Positions 1 through 12,605 of a stretch of DNA of 64,000 nt are shown one piece after another. This DNA comes from Helopsaltes ochotensis (lineage: Eukaryota > Chordata > Aves > Passeriformes > Locustellidae): positions 310,001-374,000 of the forward strand of contig VXBM01000339.1 in NCBI GenBank assembly GCA_013400155.1, read 5' to 3'. The first letter of the stretch is position 1. Every line of letters begins with the position of its first letter. The position numbers were made by a program, and so were the translations under genes. The notes beneath the pieces are model-generated. The model was not told the DNA's origin. It searched no databases and saw only the letters and a list, made by a program, of their open reading frames with translations.

Positions 1-2459
1 TGACACAGTAGAGGGTTTGTGAGCTGAGTGATTGTGTCATTTAGAAGTGTTTAATAATTTTTATGTTTTAAAAATCCAGAAAGATTTCTTGCACCTACCT
101 GTCATATTACACAAGTATAGAATACTTATTAGAGCTGGTGTGATTTTTCTTGTAATGCTGAATCGCTGAGGCTCTCAGTTAGTGATGGAGTACAGAGCCA
201 TGTAGGAAGTGCACTGGATACGTGTATATAATTTGCATACACAGCACACTTGTTTCTGTTCTTGAATGGTCTAGTAAGGAATGAAAATAAAGAAAAGGAA
301 CCCTTAAAAAATTCAGCTTAGAATTGGTTCAAATGAATAAGATTTTTCTTGAGATGAAAGCACAAATATGCACATATGCAAAGTTGATAGATTTCTCTCT
401 TTACCCCTGTAATAATCAAGATCCTTCAATTGTAAAATACCTGGATCCAAACTTGCTTGGGACTCCGTCAGCACAGGCATGTGTGAGGACTTGACGGGCC
501 ATTTTGGCACAGTTCTGCAGCTTTTGGAGGGGTAAAAGTACTTGACTCCTAGGTCAACTTGCACAACTTGGCTTGATGACTTTTTTATATCTAACTGAAG
601 TTTTCCCCAGAAGATGGAGGATTTCCATTTTCTGAGGGAATCTGTGCAAAGGAATGAGGAATCAATGCCCCTGCTTAGGGCAGCAGCCCCCTCTGACTCC
701 CTTTGGGAATGGGGGGAGATTGTTGTGAATGGACTGTGCTGCTGGGTTTTGTGTCTTGGCCAGGAGTGAGTCAGGCAAGAGCCTGACTCCCCTTTGTGAC
801 CACACCAACAGGATTATTAATCCCCTTCTGCTTTTTCATTGCACTGGAAAGGTGGATGTTAAGTACTTCTCCCACTTGTTCATTTCCATTTCTGAGAGCA
901 TTTGTAGTAAGTGGTGGGCACACAAAATTATAGCTCTGTAGTGGGTGAGAAAGCTGCATGCTGCAGTCAAAGTGAGACAGGCTCTTGACAGCAGACTTTG
1001 GTGCTTGCACAGAAGAACAGAATAAATGAGAAATATCAGGAATTGTTCTGATGATAGGCCCAAGGCTTTGGGTGAATCTTGCCAGACCTTAGACTAGATG
1101 TTTAACCCTCCCACCTTCTTATGACATTGGTGCTTGTTAATAAAATATCCCCACCTGAAGAAAATACAGAGTTCTTCCATCTGTGTCCTTTGCTGAGACA
1201 TTTCAGTGTGTTTGGTCTGTTCTTTAGAGGTATTGCAGTTGCATTTCCTTTCTCCTTGTAGGGAATAATTGCCCCTTTGCAAAAAAACCACAGCGGAACA
1301 TCTCTCTACTACTGTATACTACACCCTCTAGTGAATATTTTCATATCAATAGTAAAGAACAATGAGCATGGACATGTTCCTTAGTTTTAAAATGTTAGCA
1401 AAGATAAGAAAAATTAACACAGTCCAACTCATGAATGAGACTTCATCAAATTAATTGCTGAAATCAGAATAATACTCATTGATATTTTTGGTTGTGCCAC
1501 AGCTGGCTCATATTTTACATAAGGATATTTTTCAGAAAGCATTAGTGCAATTGATTAATTATCAATAGTTAATTTTGCAAAAGCAGACCATAATGTTATT
1601 TATTACAAATAACACACAGGCAAGCAAATCAGTGTTAGCAGTGTATAGCTCTACCTAGTGTTTTATACTGATTTATTTTTTAGCTCTCTGGAACTCACGA
1701 GTATTCATGTGTAAAACATGCTCTTGATATTTTAATTAATTAGATTATCTAAACCCATAATAGAAAGTGGAACCCACAGCTTTGGTGCTGTCTGGTTTAT
1801 TATTATCCTGCTACCTTTTTGGCAAACAGTGCACAAATTTCATGCTGTAATAACTCCCCTTGGATTAGCTAAGGAGCAAAAGGAAGGGAAAAGAGAAATA
1901 GATATAGAATGAGTGCTATGTTTGCAACTTGTGTTCACTTTTTTGTCCCCTGTGACAGTATAGGTTTGATGCAATATTTAAATACAAGCAAAGCAAAGTC
2001 ATTGATACAATTTATTTCTTGTGCCATGATCTATTTAGGCTGAATTCTGTTGACAGCTGAGTAACACTGTTACCTGCCAGTATGATTACAGCAGTGTCCG
2101 CCTTCATTTTCAAATCCAATTTGCATTTAATAAAATGAAAGATGAAAGCAACCTGGCTCAAAGTGCATCATCAGCACCAGCTTGCTGAATAATGGATTTG
2201 AAAGACTGGAAAGAAGTCACCAAACTAGTTACAACGTTGGAGTGAATCTAGGTCAGAAAAGCTTCAGCAGGACTTATTGCAAGCCCATGACATAAATCAT
2301 CCAGGAGAGGCCAGAGAAGACCAACTTCTGAGCTTATTTATTGTAGAGAAGATTGGCATTAATGAGCTGGAGGAGCAGAACGCATCCGTCTGGGATCAAA
2401 ATACCAGCGTGTCCTTCAAGGGAACGGCTTGAAAACACTATAGCAAACGTGTCCAGAAA

Positions 2460-2760
2460 GACGCTGTGCTCCAAGCCATGGCAGAGTTTCCTGCTGGCTG
2501 CACTGTCCTCCCGAGGCACCCATTGTCCTCCTGTGCAGCCCTGGGGAGCACACATGGGAGCTGGAGGTGCTCAAGCCGTGGCCGCCGGGGCTCAGCCCTG
2601 CCCTGGCTGGGTCAGCAAGCCTGGCTGGGCGCTGAGCGCTGCAGCTGCTGCTGCTTTTACAGCTTGGCTTTTCTGGGTTCCGCTGCCATTACCGCTCTGT
2701 CCTGGCTCCCATGGCATTTCCGTGGTGCTGCGGTGGCTGTGAGGGTGTTGGGGGGAAGCA
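2460..2760. other. GC-rich patch in AT-rich flank
   Basis: A locally GC-rich segment with many ctgctg and ggctg words and some CpGs. It gives overlapping open frames in two phases (plus strand 2353-2742 and 2466-2786), low-complexity Ala/Trp/Pro products with no family resemblance. It is probably not coding. Confidence 0.4.
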
Positions 2761-4202
2761 TGTGGCTGTGCTACAGATTGTGGTGAACCAAAAATCAGCC
2801 CTTTGTGAAAATCAGCCCTTTCTCGTACAGTGATTCTTCTTTTTGGGCACAGGCAGAAAAAAATGTTTCAGCTTTGGTTCGTGTGGGTTGAATTATTGCT
2901 GTTTGCTGGCTTTGACCCGAGGGATTGAAGGTTTGTGGGCTTGGGACCAGCCTTGATTAAGGCCTTTTTTTTTCCTTTGGGGTATAAATATTTAGTACTT
3001 GGTTGGACAGGGACGTTTTTCAATGCAGTTCTGTTTTTCAGCGTAATTTCCATTTTAGCTTCCATTTCTAAATCACAAAATTTTGCACTAATGATTCTGG
3101 ATGCAAAAGAATGGAAGTAGTTGGATTGTGGGAGATTGGATACCCTGAACAGTGTACATATGTTATTTTCTTTCCTTTATCTGCTTTACTTATAAGGCCT
3201 GTTACCTAACTGTCATTTTCCTGCCTGGATTTCCTGTTTTATGTTCTTGTCCCAGAGTATTTATTTCTCTTTTCTCTGTACCCAGTACTTGTGTCTTAAT
3301 TTTGTTCTTTTTTCTTGACATGCTCCTGTGATGCTTTATATCATAAAAAAGTACAGCTGGCAGGGAAGCCTTGTTTAGCCTATCAGTTCTCAAGAGTGTT
3401 TATAGAATAAAAAGAACTTCCTGATGTTTCTGAAGGCGTAAATGTGTTCAGCCACACCTAACATTCACAATTGTAAGCTATTTTAGTTGGCTTTTTTTCA
3501 GGAAATGGTAATTACACAACAGTAATTTCTTTCAAGTTTTACTCGTGTTTTACTATCACATGTATTGCAAGGCATAGAGGAAACTCTATGGTTTCAAAAA
3601 TTTATGTATCTTAAAAGGGCTATGACTTTGGTTATTACTGCTGGCACGCTCTCTATAATGCTTGTCATTTTAATAAGATTTTAAAAGTTAAGATGTATAA
3701 AACATGCTTTTGAGGCAAGGAAAGAGGACTTGAATATACCTAACCAGTGAAGATGCGCAAAACCCCTGCATAAATCTTACTGGGGGAGCTGATGTAACTG
3801 GAACCAGGATGTCAAAACTTTCAAGGGCCTGACAGCTATCAGCAGGACTTTAAGTGGGGGGAAGCTTTTGTTCAGTAGAGCTGATGAACAGCTCACTGAT
3901 GTTAATAGGACACTTTTCATGTAGTTCGAATTTCTGGACTTTGAATCAGGTCTAACATTCTCATTGAAAGTGTGATATTGCAATCCTTCTGTTGTCATAA
4001 GAATGACACCTTCTTCAGAGGAGATTATTTTCTTTTGGAAAGGGAGGGAGCCACGCAGGAAATAATTGATAGTCTTAAATCCTGTACTTTGGAAATTCAG
4101 GTTCTCTTTATAATCCTCACAGAATGAGACAAATTACTAGCAACTGCACAATACTTACAGCAGACCTGATAATGGAGTAATTATTTTACAGAAGAGCACA
4201 TT

Positions 4203-4256
4203 CTTTATTGCAAAGAGGAGCATTTAATTCTATCTATACACAGCTTTGCAATAAAG
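4203..4256. repeat. Perfect 13-bp inverted repeat
   Basis: CTTTATTGCAAAG at 4203-4215 and its exact reverse complement CTTTGCAATAAAG at 4244-4256, with a 28-base spacer. It could form a hairpin. No coding sequence is associated. Confidence 0.85.
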
Positions 4257-4664
4257 GTAATAATTTCCACCAGAACATGTATGATTAAATGAGCAACTTG
4301 GTATAGAGTTGTCAATCTTGAATGTTCTGGTAGCAAGGAAAGAACAAGGACACCTTGTCTGTGATTATTGTTATTGGGGTGGGGGAGGACAGAAAGATCT
4401 TAGGAACAGTGTCTCAACTCACCTTAGGTGTATCCTTTAGATCCACAAAAGAGAATGGGGGATGAGGGGAATAAAGAAGCTAAAATGACTGCCTGCTTTC
4501 TGCTGAACAAACCAGTGCCTAGGAAAAAATGAAGTAGAAGCATAAGATGGGGGAAATGCATGATCTGTGCCTGAGGAGAATAATATGGAAGTAGAGAGAA
4601 ATAAATTAGTACAGCTGAAAGTTTAGGAGAATAACATTATCTAAAATTACAGTTCCTTGAAGGC

Positions 4665-4690
4665 AATAAAGATATTTTAATATCTTTATT
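4665..4690. repeat. Perfect 11-bp hairpin with AATAAA in both arms
   Basis: AATAAAGATAT at 4665-4675 and ATATCTTTATT at 4680-4690, with loop TTTA. Each strand therefore carries an AATAAA hexamer. Confidence 0.85.
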
Positions 4691-7600
4691 TTCCCCATTT
4701 TTAATCTATGGATTTTTTTAATTAGTAAAAATTGGAAAAGTGAAGTTTTAATTAATTTTTTAAAATATACAGAAAATTATATTGTTTTTTCTAATGGTAC
4801 ATATGCATGGATTAGTAACTTAAAAAGAAAGATTTTATTTTTTGCTTAAACTGATAATTGCATTAGTGGTTCATAATCTGTTAATAAGAATGTAACTTTC
4901 ATGTACGTTGGTTAAAAGACATGCTCCAAAGCAGAAAAAAAGCGTTAGAGATGTGCAGTACTCAGTGTACTGCAAAATATATGAATGGAACCAATGGAAG
5001 TAAAAAACCCAAATTTTTAGGAACAAGCATTTGACCTTCACAGTTGATATCAATGATGTGTCTCTGGAGAGCTGTCGGTCACAGCAGCAGGATCTTTTGT
5101 GCCTACTCAAACTATAGACCTGGGAACATTTGGAAGGTGGCCACTGCAGTTCTTCAGGGTCAGCAGCATTTGTGTGTCCAGCACTGCACCCATCACCACA
5201 CTGCAGAAGAGAAAGGAAGCTCATTTGCTTATCCCTTAGATTTTACATTGTGTGGCATGAATTCTGATGAGCTTTTGCCTGTATGTTGTGTAAGCAGTGG
5301 AACTATCTGCAATGTTTCAGTTTGTTGATGTCCTGTGGCATTGAATTCCTTGAGTTCCACAGACTGCCTTTGCATGAATTTTTGGCGTCTAACCTTCCTG
5401 TTATTTCTCACTTTCAACACTAATTTGGGAAGACAAAGGAGTGTGATCTCTGTTTTCTGAGCCCTGTTGCAGCAAGAGTTATTTTAAGGGAACGATGCAC
5501 CTGCAGAGGACAAGGACAGGAATGTATTTGTTGGTGAGCACACAACTATAGAAAAACACCAGGAGCTGTGAGGGCTTTGAATTTTCCCACATGTTGATCT
5601 GTTGTTGTCCATGTCCTGTCCTCTTTGCTGGGAGAAATGGGGTCTGAATGGATGGGGCTCTCCATCCTCCTGAGGGTCTCTTGACTTTTGAGGTGTCAGT
5701 ACCTTGCTACCTGTGCTTAGCCAGCTGCTTACTTGTGAGTGAGGCGTCAATGAACATACAAAGGAACTGTGTGTTCTGTATACATTGAGTAAAAAGATGT
5801 TTCTTAGTATCAAATGTTCCTACCTAAGGTTTTCTTGTACAACTGAGAACATTTGCTGTGGTGCACGTTTTATTATAAAATGCCTGTACTGATAATTCTG
5901 ATCTCTATTTAAAAGACCCCGAGCTATGCAATAGCACTGGGCTGGACTGGGCTGCTTGTAAATACATTGTCACCCAGCTACCAAACTGGTGAACCAGGCT
6001 AAGGAATCTTTGTTCTTTCTTTGCAACTGGTAATAAACCAGTGAAAACCATATTGTTTTGGCATCCTGCTATTCCTTCTGTTATTTTCTGCCCCTTCAAG
6101 CTGCTGGTGTTTTCATCTCTCTATTGAAAAGTACAGACCACAGAGAAGTCCAGGATACAGCCCAGCCCTCTCTGACTCTCTCTTGCCCATTGAAAGGTAC
6201 AGATAAATGCTATAGAGCTATGGATTTGAGATGTAAGGAAATCTAAGCCTCCACAGTGGAAACAATACCCTGTAACAAAAATATTAACCCCAAATTGCTT
6301 CAGAGTCCAAAAACTACAGACCGGATTGAGAGTACACCCTTTAATGTGTATATTTTTTCAACACAGAGATGAAAGAAAGCAAGTGGCGTCCAGAGGGACT
6401 TCATGATCCTCTTTTTAATGGGGACGGCAAGGTATGTGTGAGAGGAAAGGCAAGGGAGTCTCAGCAAGCCTGTTATCTTTAAAAACAAAATAGATGAGCC
6501 AAGTCTGTATAGATATTATATAGATGTGGAAAGGGTTGCATTTAAATTACATACTGGTTGAGTGCTGTTATAAATACACAAGAATGGGCTACAAATCCTT
6601 GACTTCTGTTAGTTCAGAATCTACTTACATGTTTTAGTGTGTATAGATACATAGAATTGGTAATGGGTCCTTAACATTACTACTAGACATTTTCAGCCAT
6701 CTCAGCTTCTCTACATCCCATTCTCTGATCAGCTAAAATCTTAGTGAAAATCCTATCCTTTCTCCAGTGATGGTTTTAAGAAGTGATGGGACATAATGAA
6801 ACTGACCTCTCCCAGTTTGTGCAGAGTGGATGAAGACATGTCTTTAGAAGCAAATATTGCATGAAGAAATGTAATTTTCCAAGGAAATAGCACTATATGG
6901 AACATTTTCAAGAAACATACAATGAGGTCTATCACTGAATAGCTGAACCCAGGGCTTGTATTTATGAAATCATGCTTTATTTGTGAGAACCCCAGTGATG
7001 AGTTTCAGACAGAGAGCAGGCACAAAACTCCATGGGGATCACTAGTGAGCCTGTAACCCCAGCCCTTTCCCTCCATCTGTAGGCTAGGGGACATACTTTC
7101 AAGTGACAGTAGCACAAGAAATTAAAACATTCCCTTGACATCAGAGACAATAATTCAGTCTTTGTTTCAAGATGAAAGCATAGATGCTTGCCACTGTGAC
7201 AGAAGTAATTTTACAAAAAGAAGTGTTAGGGAGCACTCCGTGGGCTACAATGAACTACAGGTTTATTGCCTTTTATATATTTTGCATCATTTTTGTTCAG
7301 CCTGGATTTAGGTTACTCAGGGAATCTTAGAAAGATTCTTTTAATTTATCTGGGACTGAGAGGAGATAATGCTGTACATATTTGATACAAAATATAAGCA
7401 TCCTGCCACATAGATTTATTTTTTAGCATATAGGTAGATATACTCAAAGAGACCTTTTGATAATACAGAATAAGAGATGTGAAAGTAGCCTGACCCACTA
7501 GTTGGGACTTAGCAATCTGGGCTACACATACCTGGCCAAAAAGGACAATAACGTTGTTAGCAGGATGTTTTCTTGTCTGGCTGAACAGTGAAGATTTATT

Positions 7601-10600
7601 CTGGCAAAACTGTCAGTATGGAAAAGGGTAAAGGGCAAAAGCAGGGAGTGATGGAAAAATAATTCAAACAAGAAAACCAACAGCTGGTTTGAGTTGGGTC
7701 AACCCATATTGTACTTTTTGACACCAATGCACAGAGGAAAATGCAAGTTGGCTAGAAAAATGCATAGATAAAATTGATGTGCTCCCTAAGGGATGCAGTT
7801 TGCTGAAATTCCAGAATTCAAGAGGTTTTTGTAGACCATAAAAATGTCAGTAAAACAGTCTTCTGTATGATCAGTCTTTATAGAAACTGTTATTTTAAAC
7901 ATCTATAAAAATTATAAATAATGCAAAATATTAGTGAGGACATAGATATGATTTTACTCATTCAGGGCTGACTAGTCTAGCAGTTTTTGATGCCTTTTTT
8001 ATGCTTAATAGATACAGAAAAAGTAATTCCAAAGATGACAACGTCCTTGAGACTAGGAAAGATTTGCCTTGTGTTTCTTTTTCTTTATCTTAAAAATGGA
8101 GATAAAACCAGTTTCTTTTACTCGTTTGCCTCGTTTGCTCCTACTCTGGGCCTTGAATTTCATAATTTCGCTTCAGGCATCTCTCTGACCTTAGTATCCC
8201 TGACCTCATGCTGATGTTTCCAAACACTGCAGCTGAAATGATAATAATAATAAAGTTACCAGTAATAGGCATGCCATCTGATGTGGGAATAGATCTGTAA
8301 ATATTTTTTCACTTTCCCATTCAAGAGAAAAGAAGTATTTCTGAATTACTGGAATGTAATTTTTTATCTCTTCTTAATAATAACAGTGTCCATGGTTACC
8401 TCTCTGCTGCCAGTCAAGCCAAGTGTTGTTATCAAGGTCTGACTTAGCAGTCATACATAATAAAACGGATGGTGTTTATAGATGTTTTATTAGTCAAAAT
8501 TATATTCCAGCTGAAAGGTTTGCTAAAAATGAAATGGAATTTAATTTTACATTGAACAGGAAAGAGTGCAAAGGGAAAATATCCTATTAGAGACAATGCA
8601 CTGAATGCAGGTTTATAAATTTGACCCTCATTTTGGAAGCAAGTCTCCAATCTTGCTGTGCAAGCAGCACACGCTGAACAATAATAGAGCAGCCATAACA
8701 TCAGGTTTTAAAAACTGCGCATTCAGTGTGACAGACTTCCTTGGAAATGATCTAAATCTTGTGGAATGTGAGTCAAAGGCAGGCTAATGTTAAAAACCTC
8801 TCACAACCCACTTTGAATGTTGCACTGCTCTATCTCCTGGCAAGTGTCTGACATGGACACAAATTGCATGGCAGATAGTCCTTGCAGCAACTCCTCTTGA
8901 CTGTCGTTAAAGTCACTTCTCTTGGGAACTAACTAAAGTAGATCCATGTTCTCCTAGGAGGTCATTTAATTGTCTTTGATTTAATGCTTGAATTTTATGT
9001 TCTTCCCAATTCCTAAGAAGTCTGAGTGCCTCAAAGGCCAAGTGCATCTATGCCCGAACTGCTTCAGTTGGGTGCAGAGTGAAACTGGGGGCTAAAACTC
9101 TCTGAGGACACACAAGAGGTTTTATGCTTCCAGTCAAGGCATGTAACTTTTAGTTGTCCTGATCACCCAGAGGATCAGCAGGGCTCGAGGGTTGGATTCT
9201 TGGAAGCTGGTGTGCTCAGGGCTAATTCAGTAGGCTGGGGGGAATGCCCTATCCCCCAGACAGGCACTTTAGGTGGGGGGCAGAAACCTTTGTGCACCAC
9301 AAGCTCCACCCAGGGAGGAAGAATGAAGCAGTGCCTCTTGCATGCTCCCCGATTTTGTGGTGCTGACCTGGAAATGCAGCTGTCCAGGAAATCTCATCCC
9401 CATTGCAGGGAGGGTAAGATGTGTTAGAAAAGACAAGGGCAGATGAATTATAACATATTATTCCTTTTCAAATCATCTTTAATCTAAAATCTCAAGGCTA
9501 TTTATTCTAAAATCTTTTAGGTTATTCATTTCTGGATAGGGGATTCTCAATTTTGCTTTCTTTTTACTGCAACCTAATTAAATATTACTTGAAATGGAGG
9601 GTATGATGCCCCAATTAAATGGATGACTGGTATAATAATGGAGCAGTTTTGAAATTCAATAGAAAGGTTTCCTGTTCCAGGTGCAGGCAGTACCATGGAT
9701 ACCGAGGATATGTGAAGGATATGCATAAGGATAGTGAAGCTGCAGTAATCGCATTAATGTTACTATTACACAAAACTTCTCTCTGACCCAGGGAATACAA
9801 TAGCTTATACTTCAGTGAAAGAGAAGAAGGTATGTCTGCACTGTGCCATGGAGGGGCAATGCAGAGACATTCAAGCTGCAGCAGAACTGAAATCATATAA
9901 TTGCACTAGCACGTTGCAAATAAGGTCTGCCAAGAGGACTGGCATCATTATCTAACCTAGTGATTATGGAGCTTGGCCAGGAGTGATGTATTCCTGGTCC
10001 CAGTCTCACTGTCCTTGATTATTTCTGGCTTGTATTTGTTTTTTAATCCAGATGCCATCTGACGTTAGGTATTTCAACATCCCAGGGAGCAGAAACTGAG
10101 TCCCAGGTCTCTTCTACTCAAATCCAGGTTTCTTTGCAGGCTCTGCATTTTCCCCCAGGAAAGAGAAGCCATAGTTTCAGCCTTCCTCAGCAGGGAAAAG
10201 CCTGGAATTCAGGTCTACCACTTCCTGAGCAAATACTCTATTCAGGTATTATGCAAAAGCCCATGTCTGTGAATAAAAACTTGGCATACGTAAAGATTGT
10301 TCAAAGCATACCAAATAAATCAGGCTCTTCAGGAGGGACAGCTAGTTTGTAAATCCCAAGCAGCCTTTGTTGACAGAGAAGTGCTTAGATTGTCAGCTCA
10401 GCTTGGATTTTTCAGAAATCTAGTGCAAAATCCCTTTGTGTCTTCAGTTTTCATTACCCCCTGAGCTGTGAGGCGGAGCATTCGTGTTTGGCATCCAGGA
10501 TGAGGTGCTTTGCCTGTCTTGTGCACCTACAGCAGCTGCACCCGGAGTCCCTTTCCTGTAAATGGATTTGTGGCCAAAGAGCAAGAGTGTAGTGAGAGCA

Positions 10601-10753
10601 GGAGCAGTGCTGGGCACTTTGAGGGCATAAGCCTGGGAGGGGACAGCACCCAGTGAATCAAGATTCAGAACAGGAGACTGGTGAAGGTATCAAGAGGGAA
10701 AGCACAAGCAGATCCCCAGTCTGCTCACATGTTCAAAAGCTGCTTCTTAAAAG

Positions 10754-10767
10754 AAAAAAAAAAAAAA
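10754..10767. repeat. A14 homopolymer
   Basis: A run of 14 A followed by gag and A6. This could be the decayed tail of a retroposed sequence, but no source copy is recognisable upstream. Confidence 0.7.
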
Positions 10768-12539
10768 GAGAAAAAAGGTTATAGATGGAACAAAGAGGTT
10801 AATTTAGAAAGAATTATATAAGCCCAAATTTTAATTCAGTTTTGAAAGGAAACAGCCTTTTAATACACACTTGAGCAGTTAATGTCTCACCCTTGTTAGT
10901 TTCCCAAAAAGCGATATTCATTGCTTACAAACTGAGCACTCAGTGCAACTGTCCAGAGGCTGTGCCCATACCTAAGCAGCCAGATAACTTAATAACAAGT
11001 GACAGCAAGTTCTTTTGTGCGGCTGTGCTGCACTCAGCTAACTGCTCAAGATGTCCTAGAAAATGATGTCTCATGTCAACAACATTTGTGTCTTGGTTCT
11101 TGTCTCAGATATGTGAAGTTAGAAAGCCTGATATGTCTGTCCTGGGTACTCAGGAACTTCTTACTACTCGGGCATCTTTTCCCAGAGACTATTAATTCTC
11201 CAGCAGAGTCACACAATGGTTTACCCATACTAAATCTATTTGTGTGTTCGTAGTATAAGGATTGCCAGGGCTTATTTGCATTTGTGGTTTATAATACCTG
11301 AACATGATTTCCTGAATGCATGACAGTGCCCTATATTGTCTCCTGATAGGCTCTGAAAACCAACCTCCTAATGACTTTGAGCTTATTCCTAAGGCTGCTT
11401 ACATTCCTGTAAAGTTGTTGAGTTACCTCTAACAGAGCCAGCAGCTCACTACTAATATTTCATTCCCTTGTGAGATGGTAAAGCAACTCTTTTTCTCAGC
11501 TGCATTCTTTGTCTCACTGCAGATAACTCGGCCCAGATTTACATAGGTGTTGGATGTCACAGCTGCATGTCCCAGTGGCAGCAAAAGGCACCCGGGAGTG
11601 CTCAGTGCTTGCTGAAAAATGACACTATTTGGATTTCAAATTTACCACTGCAAATTAGAGGAGTGGAAAGTATGAGGCAATGAAGGATGGGATTTATTTG
11701 CATTCTCATGATTCCTGTATACTGGTGTGACTACTAAATATATTTTGAGATCCCCAGAGTCTTAGTGAGAATGTAATATTTTTTTTGGTCTTAACAAGGA
11801 AAGGAAGAATGTGATGGATGAAATTGGATGTCACAAATTTTATTTAAACATGCTGTCATTAATTTGCATTTTATTTCTTGGTCCAACTGGAGTAGGAAAA
11901 TCCTGCATTTTCAGCTCTCCAAGTTCTATGCTTACAGGAGAACCCCCTAAAGGGCTGATAAAACAAGTGTGACAACTCAAGATAAATAATTGCTCCTGGC
12001 TAATTGTTTCCAAACTACAGATGCAGTCACATAGTCAAAAATCATCATCGCCAGTTCATGGAACAGCTGTTTCATATAGAAATGCTGTGATTAATTTTGT
12101 ATTCCTGTCCATTATATGCTCTTGGTGAATTTAGTGCAATTATGTGTAGAATAACGTTATTACTTTTTTTGAGGAAGGCACTGTAAGCTGCCATTTTTCA
12201 GTGCTGTATTTCTGAAAGGTGAATCAGAAAGACATTATCTTCAGAAACACATGAAAGGTGTCAGTCTGATTTTAATACAGGTTTGTGCAATTGTATTTGT
12301 TTTCTGTCACATTAACTGTTAACTGTCCTGTTTGGTAAAGATGCATGCTGATAGGAAAAAATTCCAAATGAGGAATGGCAGGATTTTCTGAAGAAAATTG
12401 CTTGTGAGAAATTTTGCTGGGCGGTTCCTTTTATTGCAACAAATAAACAAACTGCCATACCAATAGGAGACATTCTGCCCAAATTCGGCTCTCCACCCAT
12501 GGGAATGGATGTGGAACTGAAGCCGCAGTGATCCTATCT

Positions 12540-12605
12540 GTTAATTTTCCTGGGTGTTTGCTCTGTTATCTCACTTTCCTTCCTATAAAATGGGATATTA
12601 ATCCT
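12540..12605 (+). mobile_element. Possible MIR-like 3' fragment
   Basis: TGTTATCTCACTTTCCTTCC followed by TATAAAATGGGATATTAATC resembles the conserved tail word of MIR-type SINEs (CTCATCTATAAAATGGGGAT). Short and weak. Confidence 0.3.

Noticed and set aside
2353..2786. Overlapping plus-strand frames in the GC-rich patch
   Set aside because: Low-complexity products and no splice context; two frames are open at once, as expected from base composition.
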